DNA from: DASPJR01 sp035628505
GTDB taxonomy: Bacteria > Planctomycetota > SZUA-567 > H5-PLA8
NCBI GenBank assembly: GCA_035628505.1
Contig: DASPJR010000109.1
Span: 1 to 54,863 of the forward strand
Direction of reading: 5' to 3'
Length of the DNA stretch: 54,863 nucleotides
Part shown: piece after piece, positions 32,883-40,411 of the stretch
Layout of the letters: every line of letters starts with the position of its first letter
How positions within the stretch are numbered: the stretch's first letter is position 1
Notes under the pieces: generated by a model
Database searches by the model: none
What the model was told of the DNA's origin: nothing
What the model saw: the letters and a program-made list of their open reading frames with translations, nothing else
Program-made: the position numbers and the translations under genes

Positions 32883-33668
32883 ATGCTGCACCGGCACACA
32901 CCAGACGGGCTGCTTTTGATTACTCAGCCGGCGCACGCATGGATTTCTGGCCAACTGGCGCGTGCCTGGGGCAATGAACAGTTCCCGGCGTTTGCTCCTT
33001 ATGAGGATGTGTGCCTGGCGGCCGAGCAGCACGATCTGGCTTGGCTGGACTGGGAGCAGGCGCCCGCGCTGAATCCGGCAACGCGGCTGCCGTACACGTT
33101 TATGGATTTGCCCGTCCCGGCGCACACAGCTCTGTGGCAGACAGCCGGGCCGCGCGCGCTGCTGCAGGGAAGCCGCTACGCCGCGCTGCTGATTTCGCTG
33201 CATGGCTCAGGGCTTTACCAGCGCCGCGAAATTGAAAAGGATCCTCCGGCTGATCGCGCGGCCATTCAGAACGCGCTCGCAGTGATGAATGCGTTTGAAG
33301 GTCAGCAGCTTGAGACGCTGCGGCGTGATCCGTTCTACGCGCCCTACGCAACAGTTGAGCGCATCGATGAAAATCGCGCATTAATCGCTTGCTTTGATTA
33401 CCTATCGCTGCTGCTGTGCATGGGCGTGCAGAAAGAGCGTCTCGCCGAGCTTTCGTTTCCCCGGGGAAAAATCGCTTTCACGCTCAGCCCGGTGAACGGC
33501 GACATAAACGCGATCCGCCTGAAGCCGTGGCCTTTCTCGGCACGAGAACTGACCGTGTGCTGCGACGTGCGCAGGCTGAATGGGACCTTTGTCACACAGG
33601 AACACCTTGACCTCGCGCTGCAGGATGCCAGTCGAGAAGCGCTGCGCATCCGTTTATCTGCAGGATAA
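32883..33668 (+). CDS. DUF3891 family protein
   Basis: A 261-residue soluble protein of the DUF3891 family, whose function is unknown. The pattern LLLITQPAHAWISGQLARAWG, EQHDLAWLDWEQAP and ISLHGSGLYQRR, with conserved His and Asp residues, suggests an HD-like helical metal-binding domain. ATG 32883 has GGGAG about 10 bases upstream; the frame stays open to 32802 but inside the RluA gene. It probably shares the RluA promoter (35-base gap). It ends seven bases from the stop of the convergent mutase gene, with no room for a terminator element. Confidence 0.75.
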   Translation: MLHRHTPDGLLLITQPAHAWISGQLARAWGNEQFPAFAPYEDVCLAAEQHDLAWLDWEQAPALNPATRLPYTFMDLPVPAHTALWQTAGPRALLQGSRYAALLISLHGSGLYQRREIEKDPPADRAAIQNALAVMNAFEGQQLETLRRDPFYAPYATVERIDENRALIACFDYLSLLLCMGVQKERLAELSFPRGKIAFTLSPVNGDINAIRLKPWPFSARELTVCCDVRRLNGTFVTQEHLDLALQDASREALRIRLSAG

Positions 33669-33674
33669 CTCTTA

Positions 33675-35333
33675 TCAGACCGCTGCGAGTTTGCGGTAGT
33701 GGCCGTAGGTTTTGCGGCAGACGTCGCACATCTCGCCCAGAGTGGCGTTGACGCGTGCGCAATCAACCAGTGCGGCCATCACGTTTGAACGGGAATCGGG
33801 ACCGGCCGATGAGAACGGCACGGGCGCGCTGTTGCAGGCTTCTTCCAGTGTTCGCAAAGCCGCTTCGACCTTCAGCGCGTCGCGATTTGCGCGCGTACGC
33901 GCCAGGCGCGCTTTCTGATTCTCTTCGAGCTGCGGATCGATGTAGAGGATCTGCGGCTCTTCGCCTGAGCCGTCATTTTCGAACGCATTGACACCCACGA
34001 CGAGGCGGCGATTTTTCTGAATTTCCTGCTGGTACGCGAAGCTCGCCTTCGCAATTTCGCGGCGGAAAAATCCCGAATCAATTGCGGCAAACATGCCGCC
34101 GAGCTCTTCGATGCGCTTGAAGTACGCGTAACACTCGGCCTCGAGCCGGTCGGTGAGCGCCTCCATATAGTAGCTGCCGCCCAGTGGATCGATCACGTTC
34201 GCAACGCCGGACTCGTGCGCGATTATCTGTTGCGTGCGCAGAGCGATCTGCACCGCCTTTTCGGTTGGCAGCGCCAATGCTTCATCGAAGCTGTTCGTAT
34301 GCAGGCTTTGCGTTCCGCCGAGCACGGCCGCGAGCGCCTCAATCGCCGTCCGGACGATGTTGTTTTCAGGCTGCTGCGCCGTGAGCGACACGCCGGCGGT
34401 CTGGGCATGTGTTCGCAGCAGCAGCGAGCGCGGATTCTGCGCGCCGCGCTTTTTCATCTCGCGCGCCCACACGCGGCGGGCCGCGCGTAACTTCGCGATC
34501 TCTTCGAAGAATTCGATGTGGACATCAAAGAAGAACGAGAGCCGTCCGGCAAACTCGTCAATGTTCAGCCCTGCGCGCACGCCTTCGTCCACGTAGAAGA
34601 GCCCGTCGGCGAGCGTGAACGCCAGCTCCTGCGCGGCAGTGCTGCCGGCTTCGCGGATGTGATAGCCGCTGATGGAAATCGTGTTCCACTGCGGCGCGTG
34701 AACTGATGCGTACTTGAAGATGTCTGTGATGATGCGCAGCGACGGCTCGGGCCCGACCAGCCACGAATTTTGAGCGTGGTATTCCTTCAGGATGTCGTTC
34801 TGAATCGTTCCGCGCAGCGCACTCAGCGGCACGCCCTGGCGTTCGGCCGCAGCGAGATAAAAAGCGAAGAGCATCGCGGCCGGGCCGTTGATCGTCATCG
34901 AGGTCGAGACTTTGTCCATCGGAATGCCGGCGAACAGGCGCTCCATGTCATCGGTGCTCGAAATCGCGACGCCGCAGCGGCCCACCTCACCACGGCTGCG
35001 TGAATGGTCGCTGTCGTAGCCCATCAGGGTCGGGAAGTCGAAGGCGACGCTCAGACCCGTCTGGCCATGGCTGAGCAGGTATTTAAAGCGCTGATTGGTT
35101 TCCTCGGCGGTGCCAAAGCCGGCAAACTGACGCATCGTCCACAGCCGTCCGCGGTACATCGTCGCGTGAATGCCGCGTGTGTACGGGAACTCGCCGGGAA
35201 GATTGAGATCGCGGTCGTAATCCTGCTGCGCAATATCCGCCGGCATGTAAACGGGCTTGTTAGCTGCGCCGGAGATGGTGGTGAAATCGGCGGTCTGCGC
35301 GGCGCGCTCGGATTTCTGCGGGTCATTTGCCAT
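33675..35333 (-). CDS. Methylmalonyl-CoA mutase-type large subunit, without B12 domain
   Basis: A 552-residue TIM-barrel subunit of an acyl-CoA mutase. Signatures are GEFPYTRGIHATMYRGRLWT, RQFAGFGTAEETNQRFKYLL, GLSVAFDFPTLMGYDSDH, SISGYHIREAGSTAAQELAF and NVIDPLGGSYYMEALTDRLE. It rearranges the carbon skeleton of acyl-CoA (methylmalonyl-, ethylmalonyl- or isobutyryl-CoA) by adenosylcobalamin radicals. The cobalamin-binding domain must be supplied by a separate small subunit, which is not in this window. ATG 35333 has AGGGAG upstream; 15 more in-frame residues upstream look non-coding. Divergent from DUF1015. Confidence 0.9.
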   Translation of the reverse strand: MANDPQKSERAAQTADFTTISGAANKPVYMPADIAQQDYDRDLNLPGEFPYTRGIHATMYRGRLWTMRQFAGFGTAEETNQRFKYLLSHGQTGLSVAFDFPTLMGYDSDHSRSRGEVGRCGVAISSTDDMERLFAGIPMDKVSTSMTINGPAAMLFAFYLAAAERQGVPLSALRGTIQNDILKEYHAQNSWLVGPEPSLRIITDIFKYASVHAPQWNTISISGYHIREAGSTAAQELAFTLADGLFYVDEGVRAGLNIDEFAGRLSFFFDVHIEFFEEIAKLRAARRVWAREMKKRGAQNPRSLLLRTHAQTAGVSLTAQQPENNIVRTAIEALAAVLGGTQSLHTNSFDEALALPTEKAVQIALRTQQIIAHESGVANVIDPLGGSYYMEALTDRLEAECYAYFKRIEELGGMFAAIDSGFFRREIAKASFAYQQEIQKNRRLVVGVNAFENDGSGEEPQILYIDPQLEENQKARLARTRANRDALKVEAALRTLEEACNSAPVPFSSAGPDSRSNVMAALVDCARVNATLGEMCDVCRKTYGHYRKLAAV

Positions 35334-35483
35334 GAAACGGTCTCCCTTCTTTAGAGAGTACCTCGTGAGCGTTATCAAAACAATATGGTGCGAGCCATTC
35401 GCGCTTGAAATTCGCGGCGCTTGCTTTCAAATCCGCATCTTGCGTTTTCATTCAGCACTGCCGAACCAAGAGGAGCGTTCATC

Positions 35484-36818
35484 GTGGCCACAGTCAAACC
35501 GTTTCGTGCCTTGCGTTACAACCAGAGCAAAGTCAGCGCGCCCGCCTCAGCGCTGGTCTGCCCGCCCTACGATGTGATTGATGCGGCCATGCAGGATGCT
35601 CTGTACAAAAAGAGCGAGCACAACGTTGTGCGCATTGAATTCGGGAAGACTTCGCCCGAGGACAAGCCCGGCAGCGACCGCTATTCGCGCGCGGCGGAGA
35701 CATTCGAGAAGTGGATTATCGAGAACGTGCTGCGGCAGGACAGCAAGCCCGCGTTTTACCTCTATGAACAGACATTCGATATCGCCAGCGGCGGCGCCTC
35801 GCGCAGCCAGGTCGTCACGCGCCGCGGCATCTTCGGCGCCTGCAAGCTTGAACCGTTCGGCACCGGCTGCGTGTATCCGCACGAAGAAACTTTCGGCGGT
35901 CCGAAAGCTGATCGCCTCGCGCTGATGCAGGCCTGCGAAGCCAATCTCTCGCCGGTGTTCGGTCTGGTTCCGGACGAAACTGGCACCATGACCGAGCTTC
36001 TCAAGAAGGGCGTGTCACTCAAGAAACCGGACGTCGAAGTGAAAGAAGAGAACGGCGTCGTGAATCGCCTGTGGGTGATCGACGACGAAAGCTGGGTGGC
36101 CGCGATGCAGGAAAATCTCGCCGGCAAGAATCTGTTCATCGCCGATGGTCATCACCGCTACGAGACCAGCTGCAACTACCGCAATGAGCGCCGCGCCAAG
36201 GACAACGATCCCGATGGCAAGCTCGACAAGGACTATAACTACACGCTGATGATGTGCGTGCCGATGAGCGACCCGGGCCTGTACATCCTTCCGACGCACC
36301 GCCTGATCCAGGAGGCTCCGGGATTGTCGAAAGAGGCGTTCCTGAAAGATTCGGCTGCGCTGTTCGACACACGTGACGCCAGCGAGCAGGAGCTGTTCGC
36401 GACCGCCGAAGAACAGGCTGGGCCCGTTAAGTTCGGGGTGATTTTCAAAGACGGCAGTCGCAAGCTGCTGACGGTCAAGCCCGCTGCAGCCGAGGCGATG
36501 AAGAAAGCGCAGCCGGCGAAGTCCGACGCATGGCGTTCGCTGGACGTTTCGGTGCTGCAGGAACTGGTGCTCAAAGGCATTCTCAAGCTGAGCGAAGAAA
36601 AAGTGCTGCGCAAGGAAGGCGTGAGCTACACGCCGGACACGAAGCAGGCGATCGCGAAAGTGACGGACAAGGCCGGCCATTACGTGATGGGCTTTGTCCT
36701 GCGGCCGACGCTGATCGAGCAGGTTCGCGACGTTTCAACGCGCAACGAAAAGATGCCGCAGAAGTCGACGTACTTTTACCCCAAGCTGCTCTCCGGCCTG
36801 GTCATTCGCAAGCTCTAG
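35484..36818 (+). CDS. DUF1015 family protein
   Basis: A 444-residue cytoplasmic protein of the DUF1015 family. Landmarks are VKPFRALRYN, VCPPYDVID, ELLKKGVSLKKPD and the conserved FIADGHHRYETSCNYRNE. The family often lies next to serine biosynthesis genes and may be a kinase-like or hydrolase fold, but its activity is unproven. GTG 35484 has GAGGAG with 8-base spacing and begins the conserved strand; an ATG at 35421 is less likely. Its stop is followed by the terminator hairpin of the opposite-strand RNA candidate at 36848-36882. Confidence 0.85.
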   Translation: MATVKPFRALRYNQSKVSAPASALVCPPYDVIDAAMQDALYKKSEHNVVRIEFGKTSPEDKPGSDRYSRAAETFEKWIIENVLRQDSKPAFYLYEQTFDIASGGASRSQVVTRRGIFGACKLEPFGTGCVYPHEETFGGPKADRLALMQACEANLSPVFGLVPDETGTMTELLKKGVSLKKPDVEVKEENGVVNRLWVIDDESWVAAMQENLAGKNLFIADGHHRYETSCNYRNERRAKDNDPDGKLDKDYNYTLMMCVPMSDPGLYILPTHRLIQEAPGLSKEAFLKDSAALFDTRDASEQELFATAEEQAGPVKFGVIFKDGSRKLLTVKPAAAEAMKKAQPAKSDAWRSLDVSVLQELVLKGILKLSEEKVLRKEGVSYTPDTKQAIAKVTDKAGHYVMGFVLRPTLIEQVRDVSTRNEKMPQKSTYFYPKLLSGLVIRKL

Positions 36819-36847
36819 CGTTCAAAGTTTTCTGAAAACTAACACAT

Positions 36848-36882
36848 AAAAAAACCGGCCCTCGTCTCGCGACGAGGGCCGG
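36848..36882 (-). terminator. Strong intrinsic terminator, minus strand
   Basis: On the minus strand a perfect 12-base-pair stem (CCGGCCCTCGTC paired with GACGAGGGCCGG, 36855-36882, 4-base loop) is followed by seven T (complement of 36848-36854). It ends transcription coming from higher coordinates, where no convincing protein gene lies until 37464 (plus strand). It may also stop the DUF1015 transcript on the plus strand, although no T-tract follows there. Confidence 0.85.
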
Positions 36883-37390
36883 CCGGTGTTGTCCTTCGGC
36901 TGTCTCACGTATGGAGCCCGTCAGCCCCGAGGCTAGTACTCGGAGCCGCTTGCTCGCTTCTGATCAACGGAAGTTAGAGATCAGGCTCACAGACGCGGCC
37001 GTGCAACCTTTTTACTGCTTGTTGTTCCGGTTGGGGCACTACATTCCCTGATGCGTGCCGTGGTCCGTAAACAACGGTGTTGCCACAAAGTACCGTCCCC
37101 TTTACGCGGACAGCCACCTCCGGTCACCGTAGGGTTTACTACTACTCACTGGACCACCTCCTTTTCTGTTGCGTGCCCCCCTGCCAGACCCTGAAGGTCT
37201 CGGAGGAGACCTCAGCCGGGGGCGCTCAATTTATGCTGAGCGCTGTATCCTCGCGGCGTGCGGATCGGGCAGGTGCGATCTGTTTTGCTGACCAGCGTCC
37301 TGCGTCAGCCCATGTAAGCGGATTTAACCACACAATCCGACGTGCGCAAGACGTCGGTTGAAAAAGTTTTGGGGCTGAGTGAAAATTCTG
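36883..37390 (-). ncRNA. Candidate structured non-coding RNA (or structured short mRNA)
   Basis: About 500 bases end in a strong minus-strand terminator and hold no normal ORF. Read on the minus strand, many complementary segments are visible. GTGGTCC (37151-37157) pairs with GGACCAC (37060-37066). GGTCTC-CTCC-GAGACC and CGCTCA..TGAGCG form local hairpins (37195-37240). There is a GTG-GCAA-CAC GNRA hairpin (37077-37086). A three-way domain near the 3' end is closed by GAGCC/GGCTC and GTCT/AGAC, with an arm CTGATC/GATCAG (36960-36984) and an arm AGCC-TCGG-GGCT (36922-36934). A weak promoter (TTGCGC, 16 bases, TTAAAT) lies at about 37320-37350. It was compared by eye with 5S rRNA, tmRNA, RNase P, 6S and SRP RNA and does not match well. 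Identity unknown. Confidence 0.5.
37102..37149 (-). CDS. Possible 15-codon ORF inside the RNA candidate
   Basis: GTG 37149 is preceded by a perfect AAGGAGG (complement of 37157-37163) with 7-base spacing. It would encode MSSSKPYGDRRWLSA, then TAA. The start region TGAGTAGTAGTAA has stops in the other frames. The ribosome-binding site abuts the GTGGTCC/GGACCAC helix, so translation could depend on folding. It may be a leader or regulatory peptide, or a chance match. Confidence 0.3.
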   Translation of the reverse strand: MSSSKPYGDRRWLSA

Positions 37391-37413
37391 ATACGCATGA
37401 TATCTAAAATGAA

Positions 37414-37448
37414 GTGACGAGTGGCGATTGGCAGTTGAAGAGTGAGAG
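37414..37448. repeat. Degenerate heptamer array (GTGACGA type)
   Basis: GTGACGA, GTGGCGA, TTGGCAG, TTGAAGA, GTGAGAG in register, a decayed relative of 31167-31222. It lies between the RNA candidate and the start of the next gene, which it nearly reaches. Confidence 0.75.
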
Positions 37449-37463
37449 AGATAAGGTGACCTG

Positions 37464-37835
37464 ATGGCTTATAGCCTGACAACAACTATCATTGGGATGG
37501 CGGACCCTTCCGCAATGATCATGGGACTCATCGTCCTCGGAATTTTCATCCTGCCTCTTGCGACTGGCGCGCTGGCGCTGCTTCTGAAGCATCGCGAGAA
37601 AATGGCAACGTTGAAGGGCGGATCGCAGTCGTCCGATCCCAAGCTCACCGCGCGCATCGAAGCGCTAGAAAAGAAATGCGAAAAGCTGCAGGAGCAGGTC
37701 AACGAAGCGCACGCGCTGCTAGTGGATGAGCGGCGGATGCTCGATCAGAAGCTCGCGCAGAAGCTCGAAGCAACGGCGGCGATTCCCGAGGATGGTGTTC
37801 GCGCCGTGCGGCCTCCCACACAAGTGAAAGGCTGA
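37464..37835 (+). CDS. Small membrane protein with coiled coil (PspB-like)
   Basis: A 123-residue protein with one membrane helix (MGLIVLGIFILPLATGALALLL, about residues 20-41) followed by a charged coiled coil (LTARIEALEKKCEKLQEQVNEAHALL). This layout resembles PspB, where a helix and short coil act with PspA/PspC in envelope stress, but no psp partner is nearby and sequence identity cannot be judged. ATG 37464 has AAGGTGA upstream; ATG 37497 is an alternative start. It is followed after 3 bases by the next small membrane gene, so both are probably one transcript. Confidence 0.65.
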   Translation: MAYSLTTTIIGMADPSAMIMGLIVLGIFILPLATGALALLLKHREKMATLKGGSQSSDPKLTARIEALEKKCEKLQEQVNEAHALLVDERRMLDQKLAQKLEATAAIPEDGVRAVRPPTQVKG

Positions 37836-37838
37836 GCG

Positions 37839-38120
37839 ATGTTCAGACCCGGAATTCTTGCGGTGCTCTGCATCGTTGCCGGATTTGCCGTCGCGCTTGC
37901 ATAGGCCTCGCGCACCGGAAACTGGATGGGGTCGGGACTATTCGCTGCATCGCTGCCCCTTTCGTTTCTCGGTGTGCGCAGCAACAACGAGCGCGACCGC
38001 GGCTATGGCATGGCCATATTGGTTGTAGCGGGACTCATCGCGTTGGCTATGTTGCAGTCATCGCTCTTTGGGTTCGTGTGGAAATTTCTCGGCGGCAAAG
38101 GCGTAACCCCGTTCAATTAG
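37839..38120 (+). pseudogene. Small membrane protein with an in-frame amber codon
   Basis: ATG 37839 opens a frame (MFRPGILAVLCIVAGFAVALA) that reaches TAG at 37902-37904 and then continues in the same frame to 38120 (MGSGLFAASLPLSFLG, then a long hydrophobic GMAILVVAGLIALAMLQSSL helix). Without the amber codon it would be a 93-residue protein with three membrane spans. The single stop is either a nonsense mutation, a sequencing error, or the sign that the second part starts on its own at ATG 37926. The stop of the second part overlaps the ribosome-binding site of the next gene. Confidence 0.6.
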
Positions 38121-38128
38121 GAGATTCG

Positions 38129-38761
38129 ATGAAAAGGCATATCCTCTTTGCAACTCTGATCCTGGCTGCGGCCCTTTCGCGCGCTGAAGACAAGATCAAA
38201 GTCGCCTGCGTAGGCGACAGCATTACGGAAGGTTACGCGCTGGGTGTTCCACAGAAATATCCAACCATCCTGAGCACACTGCTTGGCCCGAAATATGAAG
38301 TCCGGAATTTCGGCGTCAGCGGCGCCACACTGACCAGTAAAGGCGATAAGCCCTACATCAAGGAAGGCATGTTCAAGGACGCGACCGAGTTTGCGCCAAA
38401 TATGGTGATTGTGAAACTCGGGACGAATGACTCAAAACCGTGGAATCTGGCTCATAAAGAAAGCATGGCCGCCGATCTGACTGCACTGGTCGAGCATTTC
38501 GAAAAGCTGCCGAGCAAGCCCAAGGTCATCCTCTGCGTTCCTGTGCCTGTTTACGGAGAAAACTTTGGCATCACGGAGAAGAATCTGACGGAGGCAATTA
38601 TTCCAATCGTCAAAAAAGTTGCCACCGAGAAGAAGCTGCAGCTTATCGATCTGTATACCGCCCTCAGCGGAAAGCCCGAAATGTTTCCAGATAAGATTCA
38701 TCCCAACGCAGCCGGCGCCGAGCTGATTGCAAAGACTGTTTCTGAAGCATTGAAAAAGTAA
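38129..38761 (+). CDS. Secreted SGNH/GDSL hydrolase
   Basis: A 210-residue exported esterase-type enzyme. Signal peptide MKRHILFATLILAAALSRA. Catalytic Ser in VACVGDSITEG (block I), Gly in NFGVSGATL (block II), Asn in LGTNDSKPW (block III) and the Asp-His pair in PDKIHPNAAG (block V) are all in place. It should cleave ester bonds in the periplasm or outside, for instance acetyl groups on polysaccharides. ATG 38129 follows TAGGAGA, which overlaps the stop of the previous gene. The 40 residues upstream in the same frame belong to other genes. Confidence 0.9.
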   Translation: MKRHILFATLILAAALSRAEDKIKVACVGDSITEGYALGVPQKYPTILSTLLGPKYEVRNFGVSGATLTSKGDKPYIKEGMFKDATEFAPNMVIVKLGTNDSKPWNLAHKESMAADLTALVEHFEKLPSKPKVILCVPVPVYGENFGITEKNLTEAIIPIVKKVATEKKLQLIDLYTALSGKPEMFPDKIHPNAAGAELIAKTVSEALKK

Positions 38762-38778
38762 ACGAGGGGAGTTTAAAA

Positions 38779-39243
38779 ATGGCTAAGCGTATTCCCGATG
38801 GTTTCCGAACACTGACACCGTACCTGTGTGTTGTTGGAGCCGCGGATGCGATCGAGTTCTACAAGAAGGCGTTCGGCGCCATAGAGCGCTATCGTATGCC
38901 CGCGCCTGACGGTAAGCGCCTGATGCATGCCGAAATTCAGATCGGCGATTCGATTCTGATGATCTGCGACGCCTTCCCTGAATGGGGCAGCAACGCAAGC
39001 GCCGCGACCAATCACATCTACGTTGAGAACGCCGACGCTTTTGCCGAACAGGCCGTGAAGGCCGGCGCGAAAGTCGTCATGCCGGTGATGGAGATGTTCT
39101 GGGGCGACCGCTTCGGAAAAGTTACCGATCCGTTCGGACAGAGCTGGAGCATCGCCACGCACGTCAAGGATCTCTCGCCGCAGGAGATGCAGGCCGCGGC
39201 GGCGAAAGCATTCTCGCAGCCGTGTCCTGACGGCAAGAAGTAG
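38779..39243 (+). CDS. VOC/PhnB-like glyoxalase-fold protein
   Basis: A 154-residue protein with two beta-alpha-beta-beta-beta modules of the vicinal-oxygen-chelate fold. It begins RIPDGFRTLTPYLCVVGAAD, has EFYKKAFGAIERYRMPAPDG and ends FWGDRFGKVTDPFGQSWSIA, the usual PhnB/YdcJ-like order. Members bind metals or small ligands, including antibiotic-binding and epimerase-like types; the substrate is not predictable. GAGGGGAG lies about 9 bases before the ATG. It lies 17 bases downstream of the SGNH hydrolase and is probably its last cistron. Confidence 0.85.
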   Translation: MAKRIPDGFRTLTPYLCVVGAADAIEFYKKAFGAIERYRMPAPDGKRLMHAEIQIGDSILMICDAFPEWGSNASAATNHIYVENADAFAEQAVKAGAKVVMPVMEMFWGDRFGKVTDPFGQSWSIATHVKDLSPQEMQAAAAKAFSQPCPDGKK

Positions 39244-39279
39244 CTGCACCGGCGCACGGCAAAGGCACATTTTAAATAA

Positions 39280-39306
39280 CTCTGTGATCTCTGTGTTCTC
39301 TGTGGT
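39280..39306. repeat. Short nonamer array (CTCTGTGNT x3)
   Basis: CTCTGTGAT, CTCTGTGTT, CTCTGTGGT lead into GAAAAAAT in the 70-base convergent gap between the VOC gene and the MoxR gene. A remnant of the intergenic repeat type, without a clear complementary arm. Confidence 0.7.
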
Positions 39307-39313
39307 GAAAAAA

Positions 39314-40366
39314 TCATTCCTTCTGCGCGGCCAGCCTCGGCAGGTCGCGCACAATTTCAAGCATGAACCAGTCGGGAAGCTTCTTGCCGCTGACGTCATC
39401 ATCGGCGATGAGCACCTGAGCGAGCTCGAGATTGATCTCGGCCAGCTCCTTGATCAAGCGCTTGGCGTGATGAACGAGCTCCGCTTCGCGCGAGCGGCTT
39501 GCGGCGTCGGGCGGAATGCGGCGCAGCAGCTGCGCTTTCACCATCTGCACGACAGTGTAGAGCAATGCGTTGTCGCCTTCCTGTGGCCGAGGCCAGGTTT
39601 TTTCTCCCCGCAGTAGTTCCTCGACGTTGAACTTCTCGCGTCGCATCTGCACGAACGTCTTGAACTGCGCCGCGTGCGACGGGCTAAGCACGCCCTGCGC
39701 AAGCAGCCACACTTTCTGGATGTCCTGCGCCGCGGCATAGCTCTTTAGGCAATCGCTGAGAATGTGCCAGCTTCGAGGGGTGGAGAAGGGCTCCTGCGTT
39801 TTAGGCGGAGAGGTAAACAGCTGCTCGGGTCGCAGCTTGATGTAATCAATAATGTCGGGGTGAATGTCGTTTTTAGTTGCCCAGTCGATCCAGTCTTTCG
39901 ATTCGGGCTTGAGCTCCACGTGAACCATGCGGTTGATCAGCGCGCTGGACATCTGTTTTGTGATCGCCTGATCGTGCTGGCGGTTGCCCGCGCCGATCAC
40001 GATGGAATTCTTATGCAGCTTGTAATTGCCCAACCGCCGGTCGTGAATGAGGCTGTAAAAGGCTTTCTGAACTTCGGTCGACGAGGCGTTGAGCTCATCG
40101 AGAAAAAGCAGGTAGGCGTCGTCGCGTGCGATCGATTCCGGCGGGCAGAAGCGGCTTTTGCCATCGCTGATCTGCGGCACGCCGATGAGGTCTTCGGGCG
40201 CCAGTTGCGTGCCGAGCAGCGTGACGACGTCGAGTCCGACCTCGATGGCGAATTGTTCAACGAGACTGGATTTGCCGATGCCCGGCGGCCCCCAGATGAA
40301 AACCGGCCGCACGCTGGCGACATGGACAAGAAATTCAACAAGTTCACTGGGGCGAATGGTGCGCAT
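39314..40366 (-). CDS. MoxR-like AAA+ ATPase
   Basis: A 350-residue AAA_5/MoxR-type ATPase, probably a chaperone that remodels or activates other proteins. Walker A is GPPGIGKSS (about 26-34), Walker B LLFLDELNAS (about 87-96), sensor 1 near VIGAGNRQHD and sensor 2/arginine region near PRSWHILSD. MoxR enzymes usually work with a VWA-domain protein encoded next door; here none is present and the neighbour is an MBL hydrolase. No Shine-Dalgarno sequence stands before the ATG, and TACAAT only 7 bases upstream suggests a leaderless transcript. Confidence 0.85.
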   Translation of the reverse strand: MRTIRPSELVEFLVHVASVRPVFIWGPPGIGKSSLVEQFAIEVGLDVVTLLGTQLAPEDLIGVPQISDGKSRFCPPESIARDDAYLLFLDELNASSTEVQKAFYSLIHDRRLGNYKLHKNSIVIGAGNRQHDQAITKQMSSALINRMVHVELKPESKDWIDWATKNDIHPDIIDYIKLRPEQLFTSPPKTQEPFSTPRSWHILSDCLKSYAAAQDIQKVWLLAQGVLSPSHAAQFKTFVQMRREKFNVEELLRGEKTWPRPQEGDNALLYTVVQMVKAQLLRRIPPDAASRSREAELVHHAKRLIKELAEINLELAQVLIADDDVSGKKLPDWFMLEIVRDLPRLAAQKE

Positions 40367-40411
40367 TTAGAAAATTGTATCCGAAGACGAGTTTGCGGCC
40401 TGTGCGTTCAA

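Noticed and set aside
37077..37361. 94-residue plus-strand frame in the RNA candidate
   Set aside because: Cys/Ser/Arg-rich, no ribosome-binding site, and opposite to the terminator direction.
36883..37390. 5S rRNA, tmRNA or RNase P RNA in the gene-free block
   Set aside because: A CCTGATC..GATCAGAAG segment recalls 5S helix III but the loop and neighbours do not fit. There is no tmRNA tRNA-like end with CCA and no RNase P P4 signature.
37902..37904. TAG recoded as an amino acid
   Set aside because: Other genes here end in TAG (birA, DUF1015, gatC) with normal ends, so general recoding is unlikely.
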